From positions 4,526,001 to 4,590,000 of the forward strand of contig OZ234497.1 of the NCBI GenBank assembly GCA_965153455.1: a DNA stretch of 64,000 nucleotides, written 5' to 3'. A model generated the notes under the pieces. It was not told where the DNA came from and made no database searches. It saw only the letters and a list, made by a program, of their open reading frames with translations. Both the position numbers and the translations under genes were made by a program. Source of the stretch: Sphagnum compactum. Its lineage: Eukaryota > Bryophyta > Sphagnopsida > Sphagnales. Within the stretch, counting starts at the first letter, position 1; each line of letters begins with the position of its first letter. Positions 1-9,953 of this stretch are shown piece by piece.

Positions 1-1672
1 AAAAAAATTAATGTTTTTGACCTTTAATATCATGAATTTATAGGGTTTTTTCACAAAGTCATTGATTTTTATGTGAAAAAAGCATGGATGAATAATATAC
101 ATGATATAGGATCAAATGTAATAAAAAACTATTTATTTCTAATATAGATACATAAATTGGGTCAAAGAAATTTCTTAAAAAGGACCCAAAAAGGTGTGAA
201 TGGTTCCTTTTATTGTGATTTACCTCTTGTCAAAATTAGATAATAATTTCCTTCACATGAAACAATTGATGCATTCAACATTGTCTATTGACAATATTGG
301 CCTCATAAAGGTGTGGAAGAATCCTTCCTAAAACATCTTGTTGTATTGAAAGCACAATTTGCACATCCCATATGTCCTTTCCTAAAGAGGAAGGTGTTGA
401 ACCAATTTCAATGCTAGAGCCTAGAGATCCTTTTTGCTTCAACATTTGATATGCAACATGGCTTCATCAAAATCACGATGAAAAGCCAAGTATCAAATGT
501 CATGCAACTTCTCCCAATGGCAACCCCCTTACTTAGTTGGGGCATACCATTTCATTTTGTAAAATGTTGTGCCATAATCTAGGTGAGTATCTCATACTTG
601 TTGATAACAAACGTGCTTGTCTAGGTAGGTGTGAAGGATGAAAGTTTTTTTTTTAATTTGAAATTCTTGAAATCTAATCTTCATAACAAGCTAAGTTGTC
701 ATCTTCCCATGGTTGTGAGAATGTTTTGGCAACAATTTTTCACATTAGTTCAATTCCCTTACAAGGAGGCAATGGCATCTTGGAAGAATGAAAACAAGAG
801 GTATGGTGATTTTTAGTTTCGGTATTGCATCTTTTGGAGTTTTCACTTTTCTTTTATTAACTCTTTTAAGTTTCCACGATGTAAGCCTATTTTTTGTTTA
901 TGTTGCAAGGACCTTAACTCGAAGCTTTGGTTGCTAGTGTTCAAAACTTTAGACTTGAGAGGCACCCTCAACAATTCCTCAAGTCCTCAAGCTCACACAC
1001 AATGTTGCCTCTTATATATGCATTTGATTTTTTGTTGCTTTTGGGGTTTCTGAATATCCATTTCTGTAGCATATTATAACTCTAGTTTTCTATCTTTTTC
1101 TTCAGTACTTTTTTAATTATGCATTTTCTATCAGTTTTGAATTTTCTTGATGATTAAATGTTTTGTTTCAATTTTGCAGGTCACTTTTGTTGCAATGGCC
1201 AATTGAGAGATTCAATTCCTTCATAAGTCACGATAGTTCCATGCATTGTTCATAGTGTATTGTATGTGTTGTAAATTTAACTTGTAAAGTTGCAACTTTG
1301 TAAATTGTTAGAATTGTGATCATAACAGATTTTGAATCAAACTCGAATGACTGGTGATGCCCAGTATATATGCAAATGCAAAAGAGAGTAAGTATCATCA
1401 CTTCCCCAACAGCACCCAAGGAAGAAAAGAAAAGGGTAGCTAGAACTGGGTATAGAATTTGGTGGCACATGTCAAAAATGGTGAAATTGGCCACCAATTT
1501 CAGCTTCAGATTAATGTAGAGTTCAACTGATGAGCAAGAATTGCGATGTACTATGGTTCCCTTGTTGTGTAGTTCTGCTGTGCAGATTTTTTTATGTAAC
1601 CATTTTGAGATATACATGCTAGAAGGATATCTTGCCAGGATCAGATCCTTTGCCAGCCTTCTGAAGTTGGTG
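1..1672. other. AT-rich intergenic stretch, no gene seen
   Basis: No conserved protein motif or convincing splice-bounded exon was found on either strand. A 167-codon open frame on the minus strand (1228-1731) looks like chance: it has no recognisable domain and runs into the duplicated 203-bp unit next door. Confidence 0.5.
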
Positions 1673-2076
1673 TGCCAATCTGAATAACTGCAACTGAACC
1701 TGGATTGTTTTCCCATTTTGTGATGTAGCATCCTTAGAGCAAATCCACTGGTGCATGTACAGCAAATTTTGGATGAAGACGAGTCAAAACATGTCGATTT
1801 TGCTCACCAAAATGGTTTTGGCCCAGGATTTTTCCACAAGATGCTAAGGCTGGCAAAAGGCACAACAAAGCTTAATGCCAATCTGAATAACTGCAACTGA
1901 ACCTGGGTTGTTTTCCCATTTTGTGATGTAGCATCCTTAGAGCAAATCCACTCGTGCATGTACTTCAAATATTGGATGAAGACGAGTCAAAACATGTCGA
2001 TTTTGCTCACCAAAATGGTTTTGGCCCAGGATTTTTCCACAAGATGCTAAGGCTGGCAAAAGGCACAACAAAGCCT
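1673..2076. repeat. 203-bp tandem direct duplication
   Basis: Two adjacent copies (about 1673-1875 and 1876-2076) have a period of exactly 203 bp. They differ by only a handful of substitutions, for example in the words around 1706/1909 and 1764/1967. Both contain the words gatgaagacgagtcaaaaca and ggcccaggatttttccacaa. Such similarity indicates a recent local duplication. No coding content was recognised in the unit. Confidence 0.93.
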
Positions 2077-2751
2077 AACACCTGTTGTTGATCGGTCAGA
2101 TGGTTTGATTGGTTCAGTGCCGTATTCCAGTTTCACATATAAATAGAATTGAGAACCCAATCCTAGGTCTGATTCTTTTGTTTTTCCAAAGAGGTTGGTT
2201 CTTAGTAATTGGAATCAAATCCAACAATTTTTTGCCGGCCAAAGTAGGTACACACTCAACACAAATGATAACACCATATAACTCTAAGTTCACCTCTGAC
2301 ACAAGCCATAAAATGGGCACCCCACTGCTTATCAAAGCCCTCCAGAATACCATCATGTGCTAAAGGAAACCCTATCTCCCAAAGCACGTTCTCCCATGCA
2401 AGTTTAACATAGTCAAGAAGGCTTAACCCACATGAATTGGCACACTTGATGGTCACTCACACTCTTACATTGGAACACCTTACCATTTCTGCTAATTCAT
2501 ATATCCATGTAATGCATTGAAAATTATTTTGCTAAATCAGGGTTCACAAAAGTCTTCTTCCAGACATTGATTTTATCCTCCAAAAAGATCCCCCTAAATC
2601 TACCAAGTTGACAGATTTGGGGTTTTTCTTTGAATGAGAACATCATTCATGTGAAATTCTGGAGGAATTTTGTTGTCACGGGTAGGCAAATCTGCAGGAG
2701 CATCCAGCAAATCCATCCATCTCCACTAAAGCCAAAATGCCAATCCACTGA
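2077..2751. other. No gene recognised between duplication and Helitron end
   Basis: Open frames of 66-84 codons lie on both strands, but none shows a known motif. This could be interior Helitron sequence, because the helicase fragment that follows must once have been preceded by a longer element. No other Helitron protein motif (Rep HUH motifs, Pif1 Walker boxes) was found here. Confidence 0.35.
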
Positions 2752-3055
2752 ATGGGTCCATGCACGCGCAGCCTGGGCAGCGCGCACAGGACATTGAAGA
2801 TGGTCGGCATTTTTCTGCCCAAGCCTGTATTTACACATGGCCAGTTGTATGTGGCCATGTCGCGCATTGGGTGCCCCGAGGGGGTGAAACTGCTGGTTAC
2901 AGATGGGTGGGAGGATGCTCATGAAGATGCACCTGCCGATGTGTACACTCGCAATGTTGTTTACACAGAGGTGTTGTAACATGATCATGCGGACAGTAGA
3001 GCTTAACAGAGCGTTCGGGGTGGCTGGAGTGGCGTAGCCATGGGTTACCTACTAG
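2752..3055 (+). mobile_element. Helitron 3' terminus with Pif1-like helicase C-terminal fragment
   Basis: The frame at 2752-2979 ends with segments such as TLKMVGIFLPKPVFTHGQLY, VAMSR, EGVKLLV and TRNVVYTEVL-stop. This is the pattern at the C-terminus of the Pif1-like helicase in plant Helitron RepHel proteins. The upstream part (Rep domain, Walker motifs) is absent and the sequence just before TLK is scrambled, so it is a decayed fragment. About 40 bp after the stop there is a short hairpin (TGGCT at 3021-3025, AGCCA at 3036-3040). It is followed by gggttacctactag and then T, with CTAG at 3052-3055. A subterminal hairpin 10-15 bp before CTRR, inserted before a T, is the hallmark of a Helitron 3' end. 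The hairpin sequence recurs inverted near 63.4 kb. The 5' end was not found. Confidence 0.8.
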
Positions 3056-3194
3056 TGCAGAATGATGCCAAAGAAATATCAAAGTTAAGTACGGATAGGT
3101 CCTAGATTTTGTCGAAATAATTATTTTTCTCAAAAGGTCTGACAACCCAAATCTGAATATTTCAGGATTTTGACAGTTAAGATTAATTATAGGA

Positions 3195-3620
3195 CCTTTT
3201 CCTCTGTATTTTGAATGTATTGCAACAACCCAATGGGATGCAGAATTCAATTCTTGAAATAGAATGCAACGACCCTGAGGTTAGAATTTTTTATTTTATT
3301 TTTTCCAACTTGCACTCTTGAGAAATTATATTTCAATTATATTGCAACAACCCAACCCAATGGAATGGAGAGAACTACCTTATGAACCCCAGGGTGCAGG
3401 GTTCAACTCTAGAAAATTTTCAAAAATGCGGTGTTAGAATTTTTTATATTTACGGAGTTACCATGTTGAGAATTTATAGTTTGAATGTATTGCAAATAAC
3501 CCAGCAGAGTGGGATGGAGAGGATTGCCCCATGAATTCCTAGGGTGCAAGGTTCAATTGTTGAAAAATCTGACAGTGTGAGGTCAGACATTTTTTCTTCC
3601 AACTTGCCCTTTTTGAGAAA
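3195..3620. repeat. Degenerate three-copy tandem repeat (about 120-150 bp unit)
   Basis: The phrase (t)tgaatgtattgcaacaaccca recurs with variations at about 3211, 3335 and 3481. Each copy is followed by a run resembling 'atgggatggag...atgaa...cagggtgcaggttcaat', then 'gaggttagaattttt', then 'ccaacttgc...ttgagaaatta'. Copies are strongly diverged in length and sequence, suggesting an old satellite-like array immediately downstream of the Helitron end. No coding potential was seen. Confidence 0.7.
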
Positions 3621-4149
3621 TTAATAAAAGATTGAACATTGTTAGCAGCAGCAGGTAAGGTAGTTAAATTTTGGTAGAAACACAGACACTGGACCACTGA
3701 GATGCCAAACCTTACTGCTTCAAAAAGCAAAATCATAGAAAACTCTCTAAATTTCTCCCATTTTTAGTCTAAATATGAAGATGTCATTCCTTCCATCTCC
3801 TGCAGAATGCAAACTGTTTACCTCTTTGGAAATCCTGTTGCCAGAGATGCAGCAAGAGCTTGGCTCCAAGATGGCTAGTACCCACTGCTCAGTTCTTCCT
3901 CTATTTCTGAATGCTTCAAACCCTGGCCTTTATCAGGTTTTGTAGATACCAAGCTGATTGGCCCTGGCCCAACAAACAGGTGTTTTGGGTCTTGCTTGGA
4001 GCCATATTTTTTCTGCCAATAGCCATGTACCAGCTATTCACTGCTTGAAGTTTGCTGCTAGCAATTTCCTCCAACTGCACTTGCTCCCTTTTGGTCATCC
4101 TTCTGTACTCCATTTCTCAAGAAATATTTGATGCCAGGCTAGATTGATC

Positions 4150-4411
4150 TCAACTTTGATGAACTGTGTATGAGCAGCTGATTGTCACCTTATCTTGATC
4201 AATTAGCCAATGACTGATTTCTGACAAAGGAATGGTTGCTGATGTGCCATACTGTTGAATTTCTGAGATGTTTCTTTGGAAAATGCTTTCTTGGGTCATC
4301 AGACCTTGTCCTAAACCAGTTGAATGAACTCCCAATTCATCTTCAGCAGGATCATTGAACTTCAACATGGGTGTTGCACACTCCTGGACCTGTCTCCACA
4401 ACACCCTGCAC
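4150..4411 (-). other. Possible terminal exon of an unrecognised transcript
   Basis: On the minus strand a polypyrimidine/AG acceptor (ggttctcag) precedes an open frame of 86 codons ending at 4150. It includes the words QECATPMLKF and EISHWLIDQDKVTISC. A donor-like GTAAGT lies upstream at about 4488-4493. I recognise no domain and the neighbouring candidate exon is not convincingly coding, so this may equally be untranslated or chance sequence. The rest of 3621-6107 holds nothing I can assign. Confidence 0.2.
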
Positions 4412-6107
4412 CTGAGAACCAAAAAATAACCTCAAATCACAAAGAAATGTTTTTTACTGGTTCACTAATGTTCATTGAACTTTTTAACTTACAGCATGGA
4501 TGAAAGTCTTCAAGACCAAAAGAAACTTGTTAAGCTTCCATTTGCATATTAAGTAGAAGCTTCCGCATGCTCTGAAACTGGAAGTGGGAATTTCACTGGA
4601 CCAAGTTCCATGTGAAGAGGATACTGGAGGACAATAAATTTCCATACATTCAGACCAGAATCACTCCTTTTTGAGAAATGAGAAACAGTCAAGAAAAGTG
4701 CAGAGATCCTTTACAACAAGATACACAGGTACATTTCTGTGTTGTCAAGGAGTGCGCACGATCATTATCAGGTAGTCTGCATTGTGGTGAGAACTCATGC
4801 CATGACAACATCAGGTGGCTATAATGCCAATAAAACAGGAGAGCAGAGAGACAATTGATCGAAGGTTAAAATTGGATAACCCAAATTGTAGGTCTTGACA
4901 AGCATGTTGTCAGATTCCAACATCAAAGTTAATCTCTGAGAGACTCCTCTGCATCCAGACAATGCTCTGCCTGCAAAATCATCATGAGTACTTTTAGCAA
5001 ATGCATAGGCACATCTCTTTCATTGCTTCAAGCATGGGTACTAACCATCTTCAGACTGCCGTGCTTTTGGAAGATTGGACCTCTCATGTTAAAATCCCCA
5101 TCCCTAATAAGATTCCCATCAAGAGTTCAACATAAGCATCCTCTGTTCCAGACTGTTCATACCTGGGTTCTCAAAATGAACCTTGCTAGGCTACAAGGGG
5201 GCAGAAGAAAAAAAAGTGTATCGGGAAAATGGGCATTTTGCATGCCTGAATGGTGTTGTGTCAATGGAGGTGTAGAGTGCATGAGACAAGATCTTTTTTC
5301 ACTACCAATGTTCAGTGCAAAGACCATTACAGAGTAACCAAATTGGCATTGTAACTTTTCTACAATTGCTATTTCAGCATCAAAGAATGATGTGAACTGG
5401 AGAATCGACATGCTCATTTCAAAGATTTTGAGATTCTTCCATCATAACAGCCACAGTCCCTAGGGCTCATCATGGATGTTGATTCGACAGTGCCTGCAAA
5501 CAACTCAAAATAATAGAAAAGAGGACAGAAGCCAGCCACACAAGCGCAGATTGCTTCTGATTCATTTTCATTGCAATCTGTGGATTCATTTGTCTAGACA
5601 TTTGTGAAGCTCTCTCTCACTCTCCCTCTCACCCACACATTCACATATTCTAATCCCTGGAACACAAAATGGTTGTGTTTCAGATCCAATTCTGTGTCTA
5701 AGAGTGTTTCAAACTTCTGATCAGAAAAGAAAATTTCAAATATCAAATTTCAAAGTGAAGTGATTTTGGAGGTTTTCAATTGCCAGAAGTGAGGGAAAAA
5801 AGGAGTAAAAATAGACAGATTTTTATATTTGGGTTTCAGTGTGTAGCCAAAAATATAAAAGGATGATTCTTTTTGAATTTCATATATGGCTTATAGCCAG
5901 ATTTGGCTAAATGTTCCTAAAGATAATCACCACTTTTTTTACATCTTCCTATCTGTTATTATCACTTTAACACTAAATTTTCAGTTTTGTAGCAGATCTC
6001 ATACTCCTGATTTTCAACCTGGATGAGCTGGGCAGCCTTCAGTGTTGTTGTGTGTATTGATCATACAATAATACAGAATTTCTTAATCTGGTGTTGATGA
6101 TTTTGAG

Positions 6108-7058
6108 CTACCAGTCTCCATCAAGAGTACTAGATGCAGCAGCAGCAGCAGCAGATGATCTTCTTCTATGAGCTGATGATGATGATGATGATGATGAATT
6201 AGAAGAAGAATTCACCCTGGAGCTAGAGCTGCTTCTTGTCCAGCAGCTGCTTTGCTGTTGATCCATGATGTTGTCAGCTGGTGGGAAGTTCTGATAATCA
6301 ACTGGAGAGTAATGCTTGGATTCTTCAAAAGTCCCTTGCACAAGAGATTGAAGAAAATCCGCCCATGGATCATCTTCCCCATCACCTGGTCCTTGAGCTG
6401 TTGTTGGGGACTTGTGGATGGTAGACTTGTAGTACATTGATCCCAATTCTGAGAAAGAAGAAGAAGATGTAGTTGTACTGGAATTAGAGTAGTAATTTTG
6501 CTCCATTGATGCTGAAGAAGCTCTACTTGGACCCTGCTGCTGCTTCCAATAATATGAGGAGGAGCCAGAGGAGTAGTAGTAGTCAGGACTAGGAGTGGTA
6601 GCACTTGTTGTTGTTGTTGTTGTTGTGTTGATGAGATACTCGTATGCACAATTGACTTCCTTGAAGCTTGAAGTGTAATGCTCTTCTTTGCAAACATCTG
6701 GGTGGAATTGAAGTGCCAGGCGACGGTAAGCTTGCTTTATATCCTGTCTTGTTGCATCAGGTCCCACTCCTAGTACTGATCGGTGCTGCTGATCTGCTGT
6801 TAGTGCAGATGTTGTTGTGACTGATGCTCGCACTAGCTCCAAGCTGCCTCGTCCCTTTCTCATTTTCTGTTTCAGATTGATCCGTGAACTCAAGTTGCTG
6901 CAGCTTCCGCCTGTCCTAATACTGCCCAGCTCTGCGTTCTTCTTTGATTCTGGTTCAACATGAGAGCTGCCGGCATTTAGGCACATCCTTGAAGGTGTGG
7001 ATGTTGAAGAAACTGTGGCCTGGGGGATGAATTGACGAGCAGCAAAAGTTTGCGCCAT
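6108..7058 (-). CDS. J-domain (DnaJ-like) protein, probably plastid-targeted
   Basis: Type III (C-class) J-protein, a co-chaperone that would stimulate the ATPase of an Hsp70. Read from the first ATG (7058) it has 316 residues in a single exon; the frame is open further upstream but has no earlier ATG. The first 80 or so residues are rich in Ser, Thr, Ala and Arg with few acids (MAQTFAARQFIPQA...), consistent with a chloroplast transit peptide. The J domain spans about residues 93-142: SVLGVGPDATRQDIKQAYRR, then LALQFHPDV with the essential HPD at about 119-121, then FKEVNCAYEYL. There is no Gly/Phe region or zinc-finger domain. The C-terminal half is low-complexity: Thr, Ser, Tyr and Gln runs, then a conserved-looking DPWADFLQSL motif, then poly-Ser, an RRR patch and poly-Ala. 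This resembles small chloroplast DnaJ proteins of the Arabidopsis J8/J11/J20 kind but is longer. The Thr, Ser and Ala runs lie on trinucleotide repeats that may vary between individuals. Confidence 0.88.
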   Translation of the reverse strand: MAQTFAARQFIPQATVSSTSTPSRMCLNAGSSHVEPESKKNAELGSIRTGGSCSNLSSRINLKQKMRKGRGSLELVRASVTTTSALTADQQHRSVLGVGPDATRQDIKQAYRRLALQFHPDVCKEEHYTSSFKEVNCAYEYLINTTTTTTTSATTPSPDYYYSSGSSSYYWKQQQGPSRASSASMEQNYYSNSSTTTSSSSFSELGSMYYKSTIHKSPTTAQGPGDGEDDPWADFLQSLVQGTFEESKHYSPVDYQNFPPADNIMDQQQSSCWTRSSSSSRVNSSSNSSSSSSSSAHRRRSSAAAAAASSTLDGDW

Positions 7059-7236
7059 GATCGATCTCAACGTCAGGCGGAAGATGTCTCGGTGCCAGTA
7101 CTGCAGGCTATCTAAATCGCAACGACTGAGATCTGTCGACAGTTGCTCTCCTAAAATCTGCAACTGACTCCAAATCTTTCACCAGTGTTCCTTTCGAGCA
7201 GTCCCCAAATCTTCGCAACATCTATCTCTCTTCCTT

Positions 7237-7662
7237 CCACTCCTTTTTTTCCCCTAAAAGCAAAGCTTCGAAAACCCAGAACAAAAAATGAAAAAGGATC
7301 AAAGATGTGGAGCCGGAATATTATGGTCCCATCTGCGGACTTTGCAGCAGAGCTTGAAGAAAACTGAAGAAGCTGTCTGAGATCCTCGAGACTTTCTCAT
7401 ACTTTAGTACTGGACCCAGCTGCTCCTTGCAACCACAGAGACAATCGTGGCAAGAATGCACAGTCCGCCTCTCTCTCTCTCTCTCTCTGTGCCACTCCTT
7501 TTCGAAAAGAGAGCTTCAAAAAGCCCAAGAAAACGAGATTCAGATCAAAGATGAACAAACTCATGGGTGGTCGGTCCCATCTGCGCACACTTCGCAGGAG
7601 GGACAGCAAATGAATGAGATTTTCTCAAGATTTTCTCACTTTTGTAGAGTACTGGACCCAGC
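7237..7662. repeat. Tandemly duplicated block upstream of the J-protein gene
   Basis: Two diverged copies lie head to tail, about 7237-7420 and 7492-7662 (offset 242-255 bp). Shared landmarks in the same order are: ccactcctttt; a short run ending gcttc(g)aaaa; ggatcaaagatg / agatcaaagatg; ggtcccatctgcg; ttcgcag/tttgcag; gagat...ctcgagactttctca; gtactggacccagc. A CT microsatellite (7470-7488) separates them. The block covers the proximal upstream region of the minus-strand J-protein gene, so promoter or 5' leader elements may be present twice. Confidence 0.75.
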
Positions 7663-7775
7663 GCCGTGCAACCAAAGAAGCAGCAGCGTTGCCGGAAGCA
7701 GCACGATCCGCTTTCAAAGCGAAAAAGACTCTTGTCCAGTTTCTACTTACACGCTTCTTGTAGCAACGACAACTA

Positions 7776-7781
7776 CACGTG
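7776..7781. promoter_or_regulatory. G-box / ABRE-like core (CACGTG)
   Basis: The palindrome CACGTG sits in the context tacacgtgagc, about 720 bp upstream of the J-protein start codon. G-box and ABRE cores bind plant bZIP/bHLH factors in light, abscisic acid and stress responses. A single hexamer can occur by chance, so regulation is only suggested. Confidence 0.3.
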
Positions 7782-8235
7782 AGCTTTAGGCTTACACGTT
7801 CAGCATAAAACACATGTGCTCCTTTCTCTTTCTCTTCTCTCTTCTATTTTTTTCGCTTCTCTCGCCTGTTCATTCGTGAGGAATCACGGAGTCAACAGAA
7901 ACGGACAGAAACGGCCCACCCAAAAACTTGATCTCCACGCTGCTGCTGCCGTCTGCCGCACCCAGGAACGAAGATTGCCCTACTATTAGAATATTCTACT
8001 GAAAGTTTCTTCCACAAAACCTAGAAATTCTTTTGCCAGTTTTAAAAGAGATTCTTGAGAACTGAATCAGCTTGATGGTATTCCCCAAAGATGCGAGAGC
8101 ATCATTTCTGGAGGAGGTCAGATGGTCCAGGTCAAATAGAAGACTCAGAGACATCTAGATGGACCGGAAACAGTCAAAGAAATCCCCAGTCTTCAAAAGA
8201 CCTGTAAACAAAAGACTCTCTGGCTACTGCTGACT

Positions 8236-8585
8236 CCAGTCCTTGTACCCCATCTCTCCTTTCTCTTTTTTTCCTGTACAAAATCTTGGGTCTTCTCTGT
8301 TGTGCTGTGATCCGGCATGGTGACCTCCACCAGTCTCTCTTTCGTTCTCCTTTCTCTTTTTCCCTCTACAAAGTTCAAGTCAAGTTCTCTGTTTGGCTGC
8401 CATATTCATGGAGACCACCACTACTCTCTCCTATTCTTTTTTTCCCTTTTACAAAGTTTGCTGCTCCTCTGTGTTTTGCAGTGGTATATCATGGAGACCA
8501 ACCACCAGTCTCTCCTCTTTTTACCTTACAAAGTTTTGAGTCTTCTCTGTTGTGCTGTGACTCATGGAGGAGACCACATGGAGAA
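8236..8585. repeat. Four-copy degenerate tandem repeat (about 75-90 bp unit)
   Basis: The same phrase order occurs four times: ctctcctttctctttttt-ccct, tacaaagtt, (c)ttctctgttgtgctg, then catggagaccaccaccag. Units start near 8252, 8333, 8422 and 8507. Units 1 and 4 are closest to each other (both carry gtcttctctgttgtgctgtg). It creates chance open frames of about 100-160 codons on the plus strand that should not be read as genes. Confidence 0.8.
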
Positions 8586-8855
8586 CACTTTAGACCTTGG
8601 ACCAAACATGTTGAGCATTTTTGGTCCAAGCTAGCTGCTGAAGAAATTATGCCTGGTGCCTCAATTCCACAACCTGCACATGGGCAGCAATTTGCACCAG
8701 GCCGTGGGCCTAATGCTCCTCCTCATATCTACACACACCAGAATACAGTCTACTCCTTGACTTGCCAGGGTTTGAAGTGATCCCCTGAAACAAATGCTAA
8801 AACATGAGAGAAGCAAGTACCATTGACTGACAAATAAATGCATCTGGATCAGCAA

Positions 8856-8975
8856 GCATCATCATCAGATTTGGAAAACAAGACCAAAGACAAAAGCCAT
8901 TTCCTGACACAAAAGCATCACAATCTGTAAGCATCATCATCATCGGATTTGGAAAACTAGAGCAAAGACAAAGCT
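8856..8975. repeat. Short direct duplication (about 75 bp apart)
   Basis: The run gcatcatcatca-(tc)-gatttggaaaac followed by aga(c/g)caaagacaaa occurs at 8856 and again at 8931. The second copy has an extra cat triplet. No function is apparent. Confidence 0.75.
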
Positions 8976-9953
8976 ACAATAGGTAATGCAAACTTCATCA
9001 ATAATCAACCTCCACCTCTTTCAAAGAAGATCATTACAAATGTACAAGCTCTGTCCATGCAATTGTACAGCTTGAGATACTGACTAATAAAGACAGAGAG
9101 CTGGTTCTCTTGGAAATTGCAAAACCCAAAACTAAAGTTTCACTCCCTAAATTGGAAACAATTATCACCTTCCCACTCTTCAGCTTAAAGCACAGCACAT
9201 CATCATGTGACTGACTGAAATTCACCTGTTATGCACTCCACGATCCATACTCACCTGCAGCCAAAAAAAAACAAAGGCAAGACACATAAGAACCCATGCT
9301 GCTGGACAAGCATTTCCCGTCATCACTGCATAAGGTTATGATGAATATAGCATCAGGAGAGCAACACAGAACCACAACTTCCACAAACAGAGGACTGGCT
9401 ATGATGTGAAATCCTTCACATTTTGTGAAGAGCAACTAAAACCAACCACATTTTAACATCGTACTGTCTGCCTGACCTACACCCTGAAAACAGCAGCCTG
9501 ATAACAAATTGTGATCAATTACAGGCTACAAAGGCTTGAGCAATCTATCAACTTCTTAACCCCAAGCTGATAATGGCAAACCTGGAAACAATTAAGCAAC
9601 TCAGCTCAACATACATGGGCAGCATAAAATGGAGATGAGAAAGAGAGCTTACAATTTCTGAAGGCTTTATCCATCTCCATTCTGCCAGGACCTTCAACCT
9701 CTGAAAATATTTATTCTTGTTCAGTCAGGATCAACAACTAACAAGGAAATGCTTCACAATCTCTGACAAATTTTACAAAGCTGGGAACAGCTACAAGCAG
9801 TATAGTCTGACATATGGCGTGCCAAGCCCTTATATGTACAGTAAATTGGCTAACTGAATGATCTAACAAGACATTGCAGGTCTGTTGTAGTATCATTTAT
9901 CCCCTTCCTAACACCTTGGATGACCTGATCAGCATGTCCATACATATTCAATC
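8976..9953. other. Probable 3' flank or 3' UTR of the AS8-like gene
   Basis: This lies immediately downstream of the stop codon at 9954 on the minus strand. Two short open frames (9034-9225 and 9229-9435, minus) show no known domain. The base composition resembles the introns and flank of the neighbouring gene rather than the AT-rich transposon zones, so it may be transcribed. Confidence 0.3.

Noticed and set aside
1228-1731. 167-codon minus-strand open frame
   Set aside because: No recognised motif or domain, and part of it is the 203-bp duplicated unit.
6108-7163. Longer (351-codon) reading of the J-protein from 7,163
   Set aside because: That position is TTG, not ATG. The first ATG is at 7,058 and starts a transit-peptide-like sequence.
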